Shown here in pieces: positions 47,258 to 58,072 of a DNA stretch of 64,000 bases. This DNA is from Blasia pusilla (taxonomy: Eukaryota; Marchantiophyta; Marchantiopsida; Blasiales): assembly GCA_050084515.1 (NCBI GenBank), contig CM114272.1, forward strand, positions 62,372,001 to 62,436,000. The letters are read 5' to 3'. Numbering within the stretch: position 1 is the first letter of the stretch; each line of letters starts with the position of its first letter. The notes below the pieces were generated by a model that was not told where the DNA came from, did no database searches, and saw nothing but the letters and a program-made list of their open reading frames with translations. The position numbers and the translations under genes are program-made.

Positions 47258-47790
47258 ATAAGTCCGATAGGTATGCCATGCCCACCCTTGAGGAGATCTT
47301 TGATGCTATTGGGCATGCAAAGGTCTTTAGTTCGTTAGATCTTCGAGTTGGATACCATTAGTTGCCTATCAGATTGGAGGACAGACAGAAGATGGCATTT
47401 TGGGGCATCGATCCTCATGGGAAGGATTTTTTGTACTAGTGGCGGTTCTGACCATTTGGGTTAAAGAACTTGGGCTAAAGAACGCCCCGGCTGAGTTTTA
47501 GAGGGTCATGGATAGGATCTTGGCATGTCTGGATTTTGCTAGGTGTTATATTGATGACATCGTAGCCTTTAGCGCCACGGTTGAAGAGCATGAGCAACAT
47601 CTGGAAGAGGTATTTGACGATTGCAGTTACATGGGCTCAAGCTACATCCAAGCAAGTGCAAGTTCTTCTACGACGAGATTGAGTACATGGGTCATACAAT
47701 ATACCCATGGGGCCTTGGTGTGCAACAGACAAAGATAGAGGCTATTTCACGTATTCCACGCCCTACAGATGTGAGTCCAGTTCGTGCGTT
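47258..47790 (+). pseudogene. reverse transcriptase of element A
   Basis: AMPTLEEIFDAIGHAKVFSS, LDLRVGYH*LPI and RVMDRILACLDFARCYIDDI, with the catalytic YIDD motif intact. TAG stops occur at 47359-47361 and 47499-47501, both at glutamine positions by comparison with element B. The N-terminal fingers are missing. Confidence 0.88.
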
Positions 47791-47797
47791 CATGTGA

Positions 47798-48424
47798 TTG
47801 GCAAACTTCTATCGACGGTATGTCAAGGGTTTCAGTTTGATTGCAAAGCCGTTGACCTTGCTGACCAAGGTGGATCAGAAGTGGCACCGGGGGGATGAGC
47901 AGGAGAGAGCATTTCAACTGCTCAAGGACATAGTGATGTCCGCGCCCATATTGAGGAGACCGATCAGGGGGCGTCCTTTCCACTTGCATACCGATTGGAG
48001 CATGTTGGGGCTTGGAGCCGTGCTCATCCTGCATGACAATGATGGTAGAGAGTTCGTGGTGACTTAGGCTAGTCGATCGAACAATGCTACAGAGGCCAAG
48101 TATATCTCGTATGAGGGTCAGTGCTTGGTTGCAGTGTGGGCTGTCGCGCATTTTCGATGTTATCTATTTGGCAAACCTTTTACCATCATTACTGATCATC
48201 ATTCACTTAAGTGGTTGATGGAGTCCAAAAAGCTTACATGGAAGCTTGCGAGGTGGGCTCTTTTGTTGCAAAATTATGACTTCCAATTAGTAAATAGACG
48301 TGGGACGTTCAACCAAGATGTAGATGGTTTGAGTCATAACCCATGCTTGAGTCAGCGAGATGCGATTGGAGCTCGTTGGCATGGAGAGAGTGATGAGGAG
48401 TTGGTGCCAGGATGGCACGCGTAA
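47798..48424 (+). pseudogene. RNase H of element A
   Basis: LANFYRRYVKGFSLIAKPLT, FHLHTDWSMLGLGAVL, WAVAHFRCYLFGKPFTIITD and HHSLKWLMES are standard Ty3/gypsy RNase H blocks. The sequence is broken once by TAG at 48065-48067. Confidence 0.88.
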
Positions 48425-48639
48425 GCCTATTAGGTCTTGTTGGCTATGGAGAGCCAGGTTGCTGAGACTTCGATGGCGAGGTCTGATGGAGAGCCCTTAG
48501 ATCCAAAGGCTATTGAGGAGACAATAGGTGGCGAGATATTCACGACGATGGAATGGTCTTGGGGTACCTGCGTATTGGCAGTGTCGGGAGACTAGTGGGT
48601 GCTAGAGAGCGGGATCGGATCCTACAGAAAGCCAGACAG

Positions 48640-49460
48640 TTCCGGTGGGAGGGGACAGATGTGTTGCGAGTTTGGGAGGATGGTAGAGTACGTGTAGTGC
48701 CTCATCCTTCATAGAGAGCACATTTGGTACATCATGCCCACGAGGAGTTGGGTCATTTTGGAATGAAGCGGACCTACAACTTGCTCCACATACAGTATTG
48801 GTGGCGAGGCATGCAGACTGATGTTCAGCAATTTGTTGCTAGACATCGTTCAATGCTCCGACATGATAGTTGCATCCACTTCCAATCATGGGTTTAGGTT
48901 ATAGACGGAGTTGGATTCTGCAGGACCTTTACCTTTGACGGAGAGCCATAGTCGTCATGTGTTGGTGATGGTCGAGCACTTCTCAAAGTGGATAGAGTTG
49001 GTTGCATTGCCTAAAAATGCGAGTGAGGGAGTATTGTATGCCTTCCTAGATCGGGTACTGAGTCATTACGGCGCACCAGCTGAGGTGTTGATAGACCACG
49101 GTACAGAGTTCCGTGGGGAGTTTTAGGCCTTGTGTGATCAGGCAATGATCGATCATCCACGACTTCGCGAGATCATCTTGAGGCCGATGGACTAGCGGAG
49201 CAAGTTGTGCATACGGTAAAGAGAGGATTACGCAAGTATGGCTTGCAAAGAGGTCACCTAGGAGATTGGAACCTCCAATTGCCATGGTTGGCGATGGGAT
49301 ACAGATTCAGCATGCAGGCATCCTTAACGTCTTTCTCACCATACTTGCTACTTTATGGCCGAGAGTTGGATTTACGTGCGGCCATTTGTCGAGATGTTGG
49401 TGACGTGTTGAACCTTGATGATCATGATGTATGGATGCGAGCATGTTCTTAGAGTGATGA
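48640..49460 (+). pseudogene. integrase of element A
   Basis: Zinc-binding part HLVHHAHEELGHFGMKRTYN; core MDSAGPLPLTESHSRHVLVM, FSKWIELVALPKNAS, YGAPAEVLIDHGTEFRGEF; then LPWLAMGYRFSMQASL and SPYLLLYGRELDLRAAI. TAG stops lie at 48712-48714 and 49124-49126. The zinc-binding C-x2-C reads RHRSM and has lost a cysteine. Confidence 0.88.
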
Positions 49461-49639
49461 GTTGTTTCGAAGAGTGATGCCCATGGCGTTTGAGAACTTG
49501 CCGATTGCCCAGCATCGGGATACGTTGAGGTATGCGACTATTCGGGGAGGTGGTTATCGACCTACTATCCGGAGGTTTCATTAGGGACACTATGTCTACT
49601 TGCAAAAGACCGCACCTACGATGTTGGATGTGACTGCAA

Positions 49640-49950
49640 GGCGCACCATCTTGAGAGTGCGTGAGATTTTTCCATCAAGTGTTCTCTTATTGGAGGGACA
49701 CCATGGTATAGTTTGGAAGGACCATGTGCGTAACTGCGCGCCATGTCACCTTCAAAACATTGACGGTACAGTTGGTCCGAGCTTAGCAGTAGTTGCTGCA
49801 GGCTTGCAATATATATTGTGTGGTTTCGCTCGTGGTGTAGCCACTATGCTAGTCTCTAATGGGTGTTCGAGAGGGTGGCATATGGCATGTCTCACGCCAC
49901 CTTTCACTAGGTTTCCTCAAGGACGATGGATGTGTCCGAGATGTACATAG
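49640..49950 (+). pseudogene. decayed PHD-type zinc finger after integrase (element A)
   Basis: The last 50 residues before the stop read LCGFARGVATMLVSNGC, SRGWHMACLTPPFTRFP and QGRWMCPRC. The GC-x3-GWH-x2-CL-x-PP-x6-P-x2-W-x-CPRC pattern is that of a PHD finger. Two of the eight zinc ligands (the first Cys and the Cys normally in LLCD, here LVSN) appear replaced. PHD fingers read histone H3 tails. It occupies the place where chromoviruses have a chromodomain. Confidence 0.75.
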
Positions 49951-50212
49951 AGTAGGTAGTTCTATATTTTGACTTGTGTGTGTGACATGAATGACAAGAA
50001 GGCGACTAACGATGGGATCACATGAGCAAGCACCCAGCCTTGTTGCTCTTAGCGTGCGAGAGATGTATGTCATGGTAGGTAGGGATAGATGGCTCTCTGG
50101 AGTTAGAGGGATCTAACCACCAACTATGGGGGCGATTGGAGATATTTTGGTACTTCTTATCTCGTTTTTCGACGCCATGAGTTAGCATGGGATCGTGCAT
50201 GTTTGCGTAGAA
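49951..50212 (+). other. 3' untranslated part of element A
   Basis: No frame is recognised. A segment ttggagatattttggtactt...tgggatcgtgc (50126-50190) recurs at 50685-50750, one copy on each side of the 3' LTR. Confidence 0.5.
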
Positions 50213-50690
50213 TGCCTTTTCCAGTAGTGGAAGACATGCTTAGGAGGTAGAGGATGACCTACTGAGGCCCCGAGAAACCTGAGAGAGCAGGTTTCCCCTT
50301 TGTTTCGGCTCATTTGGAGCCATATTGAAAAACTTATTATTTTAGGTAAGTATCATTTTGAGTATATGGTCAACTTTCTATTTCGGGAAGTGGCCCTTGA
50401 CCTCCTACATCAGGTCAAAATCCAAGGATATGACTTGAGAGCATAGGTTACCATGGGGAGAACTTGGGAGAGTGGAGGTGTATACCTCAAGGAGAGAGAG
50501 TTTGAGAGTTCATTCTCTCTTTGTTGAACCTCTTGGCACAAGGCGGCGGAGTTATGGTCCCTTTCCTTGTGAGTGTAACCCAAGCCTCTCATTAGGAGAG
50601 TGGGTTTGGTTCGACATTGAGAGAGACATGTGAGAGTGCACACATGTGAGAACTATGGTGTTGTGAGAGAGATTTGACCTTATTTTATTG
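50213..50690 (+). repeat. 3' LTR of element A
   Basis: From ccagtagtggaagacatg on it aligns with 42425-42720, and later parts align with the LTR copy at 34500-34760. The right border lies between 50640 and 50690. Confidence 0.7.
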
Positions 50691-50769
50691 GAGATATTTT
50701 GGTACTTCTCGTCTCGTTATTTGGATGCCATGAGTAAGCATGGGATTGTGCGTGTTTGTGTGTTCGATG

Positions 50770-51448
50770 ACACCGATGTATGTTCTGTAGCAATGTGTAT
50801 GCGCGCGACAAACATGACTCTGCGGAATCAGCCTACCTTGACTTTACAAGGCTTCTTAAGTGCTCTTCTCCAAGAAGAGATAATCAAGAACAAGGTAAAG
50901 GGCATTGATCATTCAAGCAGAGCTCTGTCCTCTGTTGCATCGCATAGGATGATAGAGCAACACATCAATTTTCTTGTCTTAATTCTTGAGAAAAGCCTTG
51001 GGAGAGGCAAGGGAAAGATTCAAGAAAATAAGATTGGTGTAGGGAAGAAGGGGCAACTTCGCCCCAACAACAGCAAGAAGAAGATGAACTGCTTCTATTG
51101 TCAGAAGGGAGGTCCAATGGCAAAGGACTGGTGGAAGAAGAAGACTGGCATAGCCACCAGTAGTAAGAGCACCTACTATAGAGGTGACAGTGATTTTATC
51201 TTGAGTTTATCAGCAAGTAAGTCAACATCAAATAACTGGTATGTAGACACTGGTGCTACAAGGCACATGGTTTATAACAAATCAACTTTCCGTAACTATG
51301 AACCTGCCACTAACAATCAAATAACAGGTATGTAGATACTGGTGGTACAAGGCACATGGCTTATGACAAATCAACTTTCTGTAACTATGAACCTGCCACT
51401 CACAATCACGTTATCTACAATGGAGACAACGACAGTCAATGGGTTATG
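50770..51448 (+). pseudogene. copia gag C-terminus and protease (continuation)
   Basis: LQEEIIKNKVKGIDHSS, a zinc knuckle reading CFYCQKGGPMAKDWWKKK, and the protease start NWYVDTGATRHMVYN. In the knuckle the expected His and last Cys are Pro and Trp, so it cannot bind zinc normally. The protease active-site segment is duplicated in tandem (51238-51326 and 51327-51415), shifting the frame. Gypsy element B then interrupts the sequence at 51449. Confidence 0.8.
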
Positions 51449-51552
51449 TGTCGTGCGAATCCACATTGTCAAACAACATACATCGCTGGCATACCATACT
51501 CACATACATACATAACATAGACGAGAGTATCCACAAACACAAGTGTACCACA
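51449..51552 (-). repeat. LTR end of element B
   Basis: TGTCGTGCGAATCCAC through gtaccacaa matches 18613-18715 closely. It is truncated and joins directly to the foldback RT copy. Confidence 0.8.
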
Positions 51553-52645
51553 AATGACGCTTGACACAGTTCCTACGTGCTTATAGGAGTTGTTTTGCCT
51601 TTAGCATGAAGGAGTTGGGTTCTCTGGTTGGACCCGGTATACGGATTGATTTGGCTAGTGATCGCCAATCTTCCGTCGTCCCCTAGTGATATAGTGATAT
51701 GGAGAGGACGTGATTCAGTAGGACATTGGACCTTTTGGAGGCTGGATTAGTGGAGTTGTCGCATGGAGAGTATGCATCGGCCACTATCATGCCGCTAAAG
51801 AGGATATGCATGGCAACCACGGATAGGCGGATGTGTGGAGATTACCATCCTATCAATCGGCAAACCAAGGCCGATAGGTATGCCAGGCCTACACATGAGG
51901 AGATCTTTGATGTGGTGGGATAGGCAAAGATTTTCAGTACTTTGGATCTTCGGGCAGGATACCATCAATTGCCGATTCGGAGAGTGACAAGGCCAAGACA
52001 TCATTTTGGGGTGTCAACTCTCATGGCAAGGATTGTTTGTACAGTGGAAATTCTTACCCTTTGTGAAGAATGCACCTCCGAGTTTCAAAGAGTGATGGAC
52101 AGGATCCTAGTGGTGGTTGGATTTTGTTCATCACTCCATTCTTCAACCCAAAGGGCAAGAATTTCCACGGTACAAACAATCCTTGCCATGAGAGTTGATA
52201 CCCCAAAACGCTGTCTTGGCCTTGTCACTCTCCCGAATCGGCAATTGATGGTATCTCGCCTAAAGATCCAAAATATGAAAATCTTTGCCTGTCCCACCAC
52301 ATCAAAGATCTCGCATGGCATACCTATCGGCCTTGGTTTGCCGATTGATAGGATGGTAATCTCCACACATCCGCCTATCCGTAGTTGCTATGCATATCCT
52401 TTTAGCAGCATGAGAGTGGCTTATGCATACCGCTCCATGCGACAACTCCACTAATCCAGCCTCCAAAAGTCCAACATCCTACTCAATCAGGTCCCTCTCC
52501 ATATCACTATATCGTAGGGACGACGGAAGATTGGCGATCACTAACCAAATCAATCCGTATACCGGTCCAACCAGAGAACCCAACTCCTTCATGCTAAAGG
52601 CAAAACAACTCCTATAAGCACGTAGGAACTGTGTCAAGCGTCGTT
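51553..52645. repeat. foldback of the reverse-transcriptase region (500-bp arms, 85-bp loop)
   Basis: 51553-52063 and 52149-52645 are inverted copies of the same element B segment, from aacgacgcttgacacag to accctttg. The plus arm reads ADRYARPTHEEIFDVVG and LDLRAGYHQLPI; the minus arm reads EIFDVVGQAK. Identity is high. The loop contains the next part of RT (FQRVMDRIL). A transcript in either direction would fold into a long double-stranded RNA. Confidence 0.9.
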
Positions 52646-52727
52646 TCTCACCTCCCGTAAGCTTGGGCCCAAGTAATGGCTCCCAAGTCTCCTCCACTAG
52701 CACACTAGAGGGAGAGGACGATGCCAT
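52479..52727 (-). pseudogene. linker and N-terminal reverse-transcriptase region of element B
   Basis: The minus frame has RLTQFLRAYRSCFAFSMKEL and GSLVGPVYG, the typical lead-in to Ty3/gypsy RT. It lies directly after the methyltransferase on this strand, showing the order methyltransferase then RT. Confidence 0.8.
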
Positions 52728-52793
52728 TGGCTGCTACGCAACCCCCTCACAAGATGGTACACCCTTAGCTACACCATCATCTGAGCAAATAAC

Positions 52794-53936
52794 TCATCCA
52801 CTAGCATGAGCAACCAACTCCACATGCCCAGCCATTACATCCCATTTACTCCAAGGATGCAAAATACTACTCTCCTCGCCCCCAACCGATGCCTCTACCG
52901 TCCCGGTAGCCATCGAGCTCATTACAAGGGGTGGAAGACCCACAGACATAGTCCGAAGTCGACGTTGCTCGGCCATACCAAGACTCAAAATCCAAGTCAA
53001 ACAATTCAGTTCCATGGCCTGACCCAACACATGACGTCGTGAAGCCTCAGAAATAGAAGCAACCGCTGTCACACCTGTAGCAAATCCCATCGCACACTCT
53101 CTCTCATCAGCGTTAGGCTCCACCAACTGTCGCACATGAGAATCCCATACAAGCCCCGGACCACCTTCCCTGTAGGCATGTGACGAGGGAAAACTCACAA
53201 ATGTGGATAGTGCCATCCTAGGCTGGCCCACACGGTTCACCAATGCCATGAGTGACCGATCAATAACCCTCACCACTTGAGAAAGTCGCCCAGTATCCAA
53301 GATACTATCCACTGTAAGGCGAGGATCCCGCTGCACTGCATCATATGCTCGACGTAGAACCTCCCTAGGCAACAAGTTTCTCCACCACAAGTGTGGACGA
53401 TGTGCACGCGAGCCAACTCGCGCTGCATCCAACAACACCACTGGTCCAATCCAAGACCGCACCTCATGAACACTCGCCATCATCCGGGTTCGAGTGTCAC
53501 CCAACAATGGAACATTCTCCTGAATGTAAGCTAGAGCACGTACCTGATGAACTTGAAGATGTCGTAACATCCGTAACATCTCCCAAAAAAATCAAGACCT
53601 AGGGTCATGTAATCCCTCACCACGACCAGCACGTGTATGACCCTGACATGGCCATCCAGCAATCACCAAATCCACAGGACCAACCCTCTCAAGGTCTTGC
53701 GTCCCTAACAATGCAATGTGTGATGGTAAAGCACGTTGGTACCCACGAATAGGTGATGGCGACAACAACTCAGGATATCTCTACATCAAGTGACCAATAT
53801 GTCGGGATGAGACTCTCTGGACCGTCTCATCTCGCTCCACATACACGTATCTCCAAGACAGAATACCGCCTACCGCAACATGCAGCCCAAACCGGTGCTA
53901 ATCCCACCAAAGAGATCTAACACACAAATGCCCTCC
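52794..53936 (-). pseudogene. cytosine-5 DNA methyltransferase domain, near complete (element B)
   Basis: In minus-strand order: motif I VLDLFGGISTGLG (about 53900), RYVYVERDE, DLVIAGWPCQGH with the catalytic Cys (about 53640), AYIQENVPLLGDTR with the ENV motif (about 53515), GSRAHRPHLWWRN (motif VIII-like, about 53390), a target-recognition-like stretch, ECAMGFATG and motif X RRHVLGQAMELN (about 53025). The 261-codon frame from 53579 is uninterrupted. Upstream, two stops and a frameshift separate motifs I-IV from it. Motif order is canonical (I to X). The domain transfers a methyl group to cytosine C5. No BAH domain or chromodomain is attached. Confidence 0.9.
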
Positions 53937-54343
53937 GCGGATCTTTGCCATACAATGGGTGTAGTATCCAAAGGGGATAACCAAGTGGACCAGTAGTAGG
54001 AGTCCGCCGTGGGGCCTCCTCTTCCTCGTGAGGTATAATGACCTCACACCAAGCCTCCTGCACTAGGCGATCGCCTCCTCTGCCGTAGTGCACGCCCTGA
54101 ACTCCAAAGTGGCACATCCAATGATGAGGATGCCACTGCTGCAAAAATAGGGACCTCATCTACCTCCTCATGCGTAGGAGAATCCATAGCAGAAACATTA
54201 CCCTCCAAAAAGTCTCCTGGCCAAGTGACTACTCCACTAAAACCAGCCACACATGCTAACAGTGTTGGGGAAGACCCTCCTGGTCGAGCACCAGAAATAA
54301 ATCTCACATGAACTTGGCTCATACGTCCATCCCCGGAGAGCAA
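53937..54343 (-). pseudogene. protease-methyltransferase linker of element B
   Basis: An open minus frame (MLSGDGRMSQVHVRFISGAR, 99 aa) with acidic stretch THEEVDEVPIFAAV precedes motif I of the methyltransferase. No domain is recognised. Its upstream side ends at the plus-strand insertion near 54310-54343. Confidence 0.5.
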
Positions 54344-55921
54344 AGATCAACAAGGGCTCTTCAAGCGATTGTAAAGAAGTTGGGAAGATTTGATGGGAGG
54401 AACATCACCAAGTATGTTCAAGAGTACGTTTGTGAGATGGAGGTAAATTGTGTACCCGAAGGTGATATGGTGTCAAGTTTTGAGTTAGCTGTAATACTAG
54501 AGATTCGTAGTCAAGTGAAGAAGTTGAGAGCAGAAAATCCGACCTCGTGAGAGGAGTATGAGCAGTTGCTGAAAGGAGAATTCTTCGATGATGATGTGGA
54601 TCGGGTGACTAAGAGGAGTTTTTTAGAATGGACAGAGCAACGTCCGGGGAAGGGAATGACTCCAAATGAATTATTGCGTGAGTTTCAGAAGCGGTTTTTT
54701 CAGCTTTCTTCTTCCGAAAGAGCAACTCTAGACTTGAGGAAAACTGAGTTATTCCTTGAGGCAGCTGACGAGAATTTGGAGGACAAGCTTTTCATAATGT
54801 TGGCGGACAAGACCGAAGAAGGAGGTGTCAGCACTAATTGGAAGAAAGTGGAAGAAGATGTTGCTATCCTTACAAAGCAAAATCGAAGTAGAGGTAGAAC
54901 CGCACTATTCAAGTCGGAGGTATTAATTTCAGATCCATTGCCTAAACCCGTTTCAACAAAACTTGAAGATTCTGCTATAAATGAGTTGGTGAAAGGTTTG
55001 AGAGAATTGAGAGAAGAAATGGCAGAGCTTAAACTTGATAGGAATCCTAGTGTTGGTACTTCTTCGACAAGTAGGAACTTTGTGAGAAGATGTATATGGT
55101 GTGATAGTGTTGAGCATCAACGTCGAGAATGTGAGGAGTTTTCACAAGTTCTTAGGAATGGAATAGTAAACTTCAAAGATGGGAAGATTCATTCAACGCA
55201 AAATGGTATGCCGTTGAATACCAACTTTGGTAGAGGAGGAATGAAAGGCTTAGTGAGAAGTCAAGTAGGAGTTGCCACTACGGCATTAGATTCTGATACC
55301 TTTGCAGTAAAAATAGAAGCGCCTATTGTATCTGTAGCTAAAAGTGAATCATTACAATTTCCTCGAGAAGTGATGATACGAGGGGCAGAGACTATCCGTC
55401 ATCTGACTGGATGGGATGATCCAGTGGAAGCTGGGTGTGTTAAAGCATACCTAGCACAAGAGAAACATGTGAGTTGGCAAGATGCTAGTGTGGAGGAGAA
55501 GAGGAGACGCGACAATGATGGTGCTGATCTCGAGGAAGTTGCAAGAAGAGCAAGGACCGTAAGAAGGAAAGGGCAACCAGAGGCGCAACCATCAAGAGAA
55601 GAAGGGCCTTCTATGTCTGAATCTATGATGGACTCTCAAATGAAAGAAGGTGGAATGAAGGAGAAAGAATTGAGGTCCTCCTAGAAGACCAAGGGTAAGA
55701 CTCCTACATACAAGTTGCAGTCTGATATAGAGACAAGTACGAATTTAAAGGAGATTCTTGAGGAGAGGATTTTGGATGCAAAAATAGAGTTTTCTTTGAG
55801 GGAAGTCTTGGGAATAGCCAAACGTGACTTTCATGAGTTGATCATAGATGTGATCAAAAGGAAAAGGCAGATGACTGCGGATATGGTGATGGTGAGGGCA
55901 TTGGATACTGACATCACATAA
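54320..55921 (+). pseudogene. gag of the nested gypsy element
   Basis: LQAIVKKLGRFDGRNITKYV opens it. After one stop (54548-54550) an open frame of 372 codons follows (54566-55684: SFLEWTEQRPGKGMTPNELL, VEEDVAILTKQNRSRGR), including a CX2C-type knuckle CIWCDSVEHQRREC. A TAG at 55682-55684 ends it, and gag-like sequence continues to 55918. Confidence 0.75.
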
Positions 55922-55999
55922 TAAGAAGATGAAGAGCTTTGCCAAGTTTTTGGACAAAAGCTTGACTTACAAGGAGAAGAGGCGAGAGTAGGAGAAGCC

Positions 56000-56530
56000 T
56001 TGACAGAACAAGGTGAAGAAAGACACAATGGTGGACACTATTCTCGGTCATATTGGGCGCGTGCAACAACGGAGGCTAGAGTTCGACTCGGCTCTCTTCA
56101 AGAATCAGTTCTGGCTCTCGTTGATCATGGTTCGGAGATCAACATCATGTCTCGAAGTGTATACGACAAAGGGATGTTTCGAATTGATACAGGGCATGGA
56201 TGGGTTACTACGAACGGCTAACAACCTAAAAGGTGAACTCTATGGTGCTTGTCCATCCGTCAAAACTCGTATCGGAGATGTGTTGATTGAGCAAAATTTA
56301 TTTGTTCAGAATGGAGCTGCTTATCCTGTGATTCTTGGGCAACCTTACATCACAGCATCTAGAATGGAGACCAAAGTCATGGATGATGGGTCTCATTATG
56401 CCCGTATTAGAAGTCAAGATGGAACAAGATCAGTTCAATTCCTCACTGTACGAGTAGGTCATGAAAGGAATAGAGAGAAGTTGAGAGATGGTCCTATGAA
56501 GATAGAGAAAGAGTTTTCGGATTTTTAGTT
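56000..56530 (+). pseudogene. aspartic protease of the nested gypsy element
   Basis: The frame gives LGSLQESVLALVDHGSEINI (active site DHGSE in place of the usual D-S/T-G), then FVQNGAAYPVILGQPYITAS, the typical ILG flap end. Two overlapping frames indicate a frameshift near 56200. A stop TAG stands at 56526-56528. Confidence 0.78.
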
Positions 56531-56717
56531 AGCACTCCTATAGAGCGGGAATATGGGGGTGCAGAGAAAAGAAAGAGTCTTACGCTAGTAGAGGGGGAAG
56601 AATCATATATGTTTAGGTGTGGGTTTTCTCAATGTGTTTCTTCGTGGTCTAGTAGATTCCAAATGATGAAAGAAATGAATGAAAAGAAAAGACGTTTTAT
56701 AAAAAAAAAAGGAGGGT

Positions 56718-58072
56718 TTGTTAAAATGTGAGGGTGTTCTATTAGATGAAGAGTTCATTAGTGGGATGTATGAAGAAGAGGGTTTTGGAGATAGTCTTGA
56801 AGAGGTGTTTACCCAGATGAACATTGAGTCGCTGGATACAAGTGTGATTACAATTCACTCGCGTGAGTTGCATGAAGAGATATCAAGGTTCATGGAAGGA
56901 GAAAATGAATATGAATCTACGGTGAACGAAGCGGATGGGCACGGGTTTGAGTCTGACGAACATCCCATGGAGGCACAAGTGCACACAAAATACAAGACAG
57001 TGGCCCAGAAGGTGAAACCAATGGCTAATCAACTACCAGAGGGTTGTGGGAGACAAGTAGAACGTGCATCAATGGAGCCAAGTCTGCGGGATGTCAAGAA
57101 GATAGGACACAAGTTCACAGAAGAGACGCTAGATCGTCTGCAAATCGGAGGGGATGAGTTTCTCACAGAAATTGAAAGAAAATGCTTTCGGGAGATGTTA
57201 AGGAGACATGGTAAGGCTTTCTCTTTTACTACATAAGAAATTGGTTGTGTAGACACGAGTGTGGTGGCACCGATGGTAATTTTCACAGTTCCACATGTGC
57301 CTTGGGATTTGAAACCCATACCAGTACCACGAGCTATGATTCCCAAGTTGATTGAGTTATTGAAGGAGAAGATGCAGATGGGTATCTTAGAGCCATCTAT
57401 GGGGCCTTACTCGAGTCGATGGTTCATTTGTGTCAAGAAATCAGAGCTCTCAGGTTCATTCAAGATATGCAACCGGCAAATAAGGTAACCATTCGAAATA
57501 TGGGAGCGGGGCCTAGAATAGATGAAGTCGCAGAAGCTTTTGCAGCCCGTGCTATCTATTCTATAGGAGATTTGCACTCAGGATATAATCAATTCCAATT
57601 AGCTACAGAGAGTAGAGATATTACCACTATGCGCACTCCACTTGGGCTTGTAAGAATGTGCACATTACCTCAAGGAGCAACAAATTCTGTCGCTCACATG
57701 CAGAGTGCAATGAATAAGATCTTGAGAGAGTTCATTCCTGAGAAAACCATTCCTTTTGTAGATGATATCCCTATAAAGGGGTGTGCAATAGAAGATAGGA
57801 TTGAGAGGGTTGTGAAAGATGGGTGTAGAAAGTTTGTGTCTGATCATATTCGGGACGTGGATATGATCCTAACAAGACTAGAAGAGGTCAATCTTACTCT
57901 TTCTGGAGAAAAGTGTAGCTTTGGGGTTCCTCAGATCGTGGTAGTGGGTCATCTTTGTGGAGAGTTTGGCCAAAAACCAAATCGAGCAAAAGTTGATGTC
58001 ATTGGGAGGATACGAGAATGCAAAAACGTCACCAAAATGAGAAGGTTTTTAGGAGCTTGTGTGTTCTATTAG
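56718..58072 (+). pseudogene. reverse transcriptase of the nested gypsy element
   Basis: After an acidic N-terminal part (56718-57236), RT follows: HVPWDLKPIPVPRAMIPKL, MGILEPSMGPYSSRWF, NKVTIRNMGAGPRIDEV, IYSIGDLHSGYNQFQLA, TLPQGATNSVAHMQSAMNKI and catalytic FVDDIPIKGC. A stop occurs after FSFTT and a frameshift near 57470. The FVDD motif is intact. Confidence 0.88.

Larger units (their letters stand above)
42411..50690 (+). mobile_element. Ty3/gypsy element A with methyltransferase domain and PHD finger
   Basis: Related LTR sequences at 42411-42720 and about 50213-50640 flank gag (44439-45300), a protease region, half a DNA methyltransferase (46840-47257), reverse transcriptase, RNase H, integrase and a PHD-like zinc finger, all on the plus strand. 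It splits a copia element. The frames contain many single stops, mainly TAG, and some frameshifts, so it is inactive. The 5' LTR diverges from the 3' LTR after ttgttgaacctc, indicating a rearrangement. Confidence 0.88.

Noticed and set aside
47359-49584. Reassigned TAG codon (glutamine) in the nuclear code
   Set aside because: The intact host genes use ordinary codons and the glucuronokinase and SCYL1-like exons need no TAG read-through; TAG occurs only in decayed elements that also carry frameshifts.
52794-53579. Stand-alone host DNA methyltransferase gene
   Set aside because: No introns or N-terminal BAH region, retroelement gag/protease upstream and RT downstream on the same strand, and a second copy in the same place in element A.
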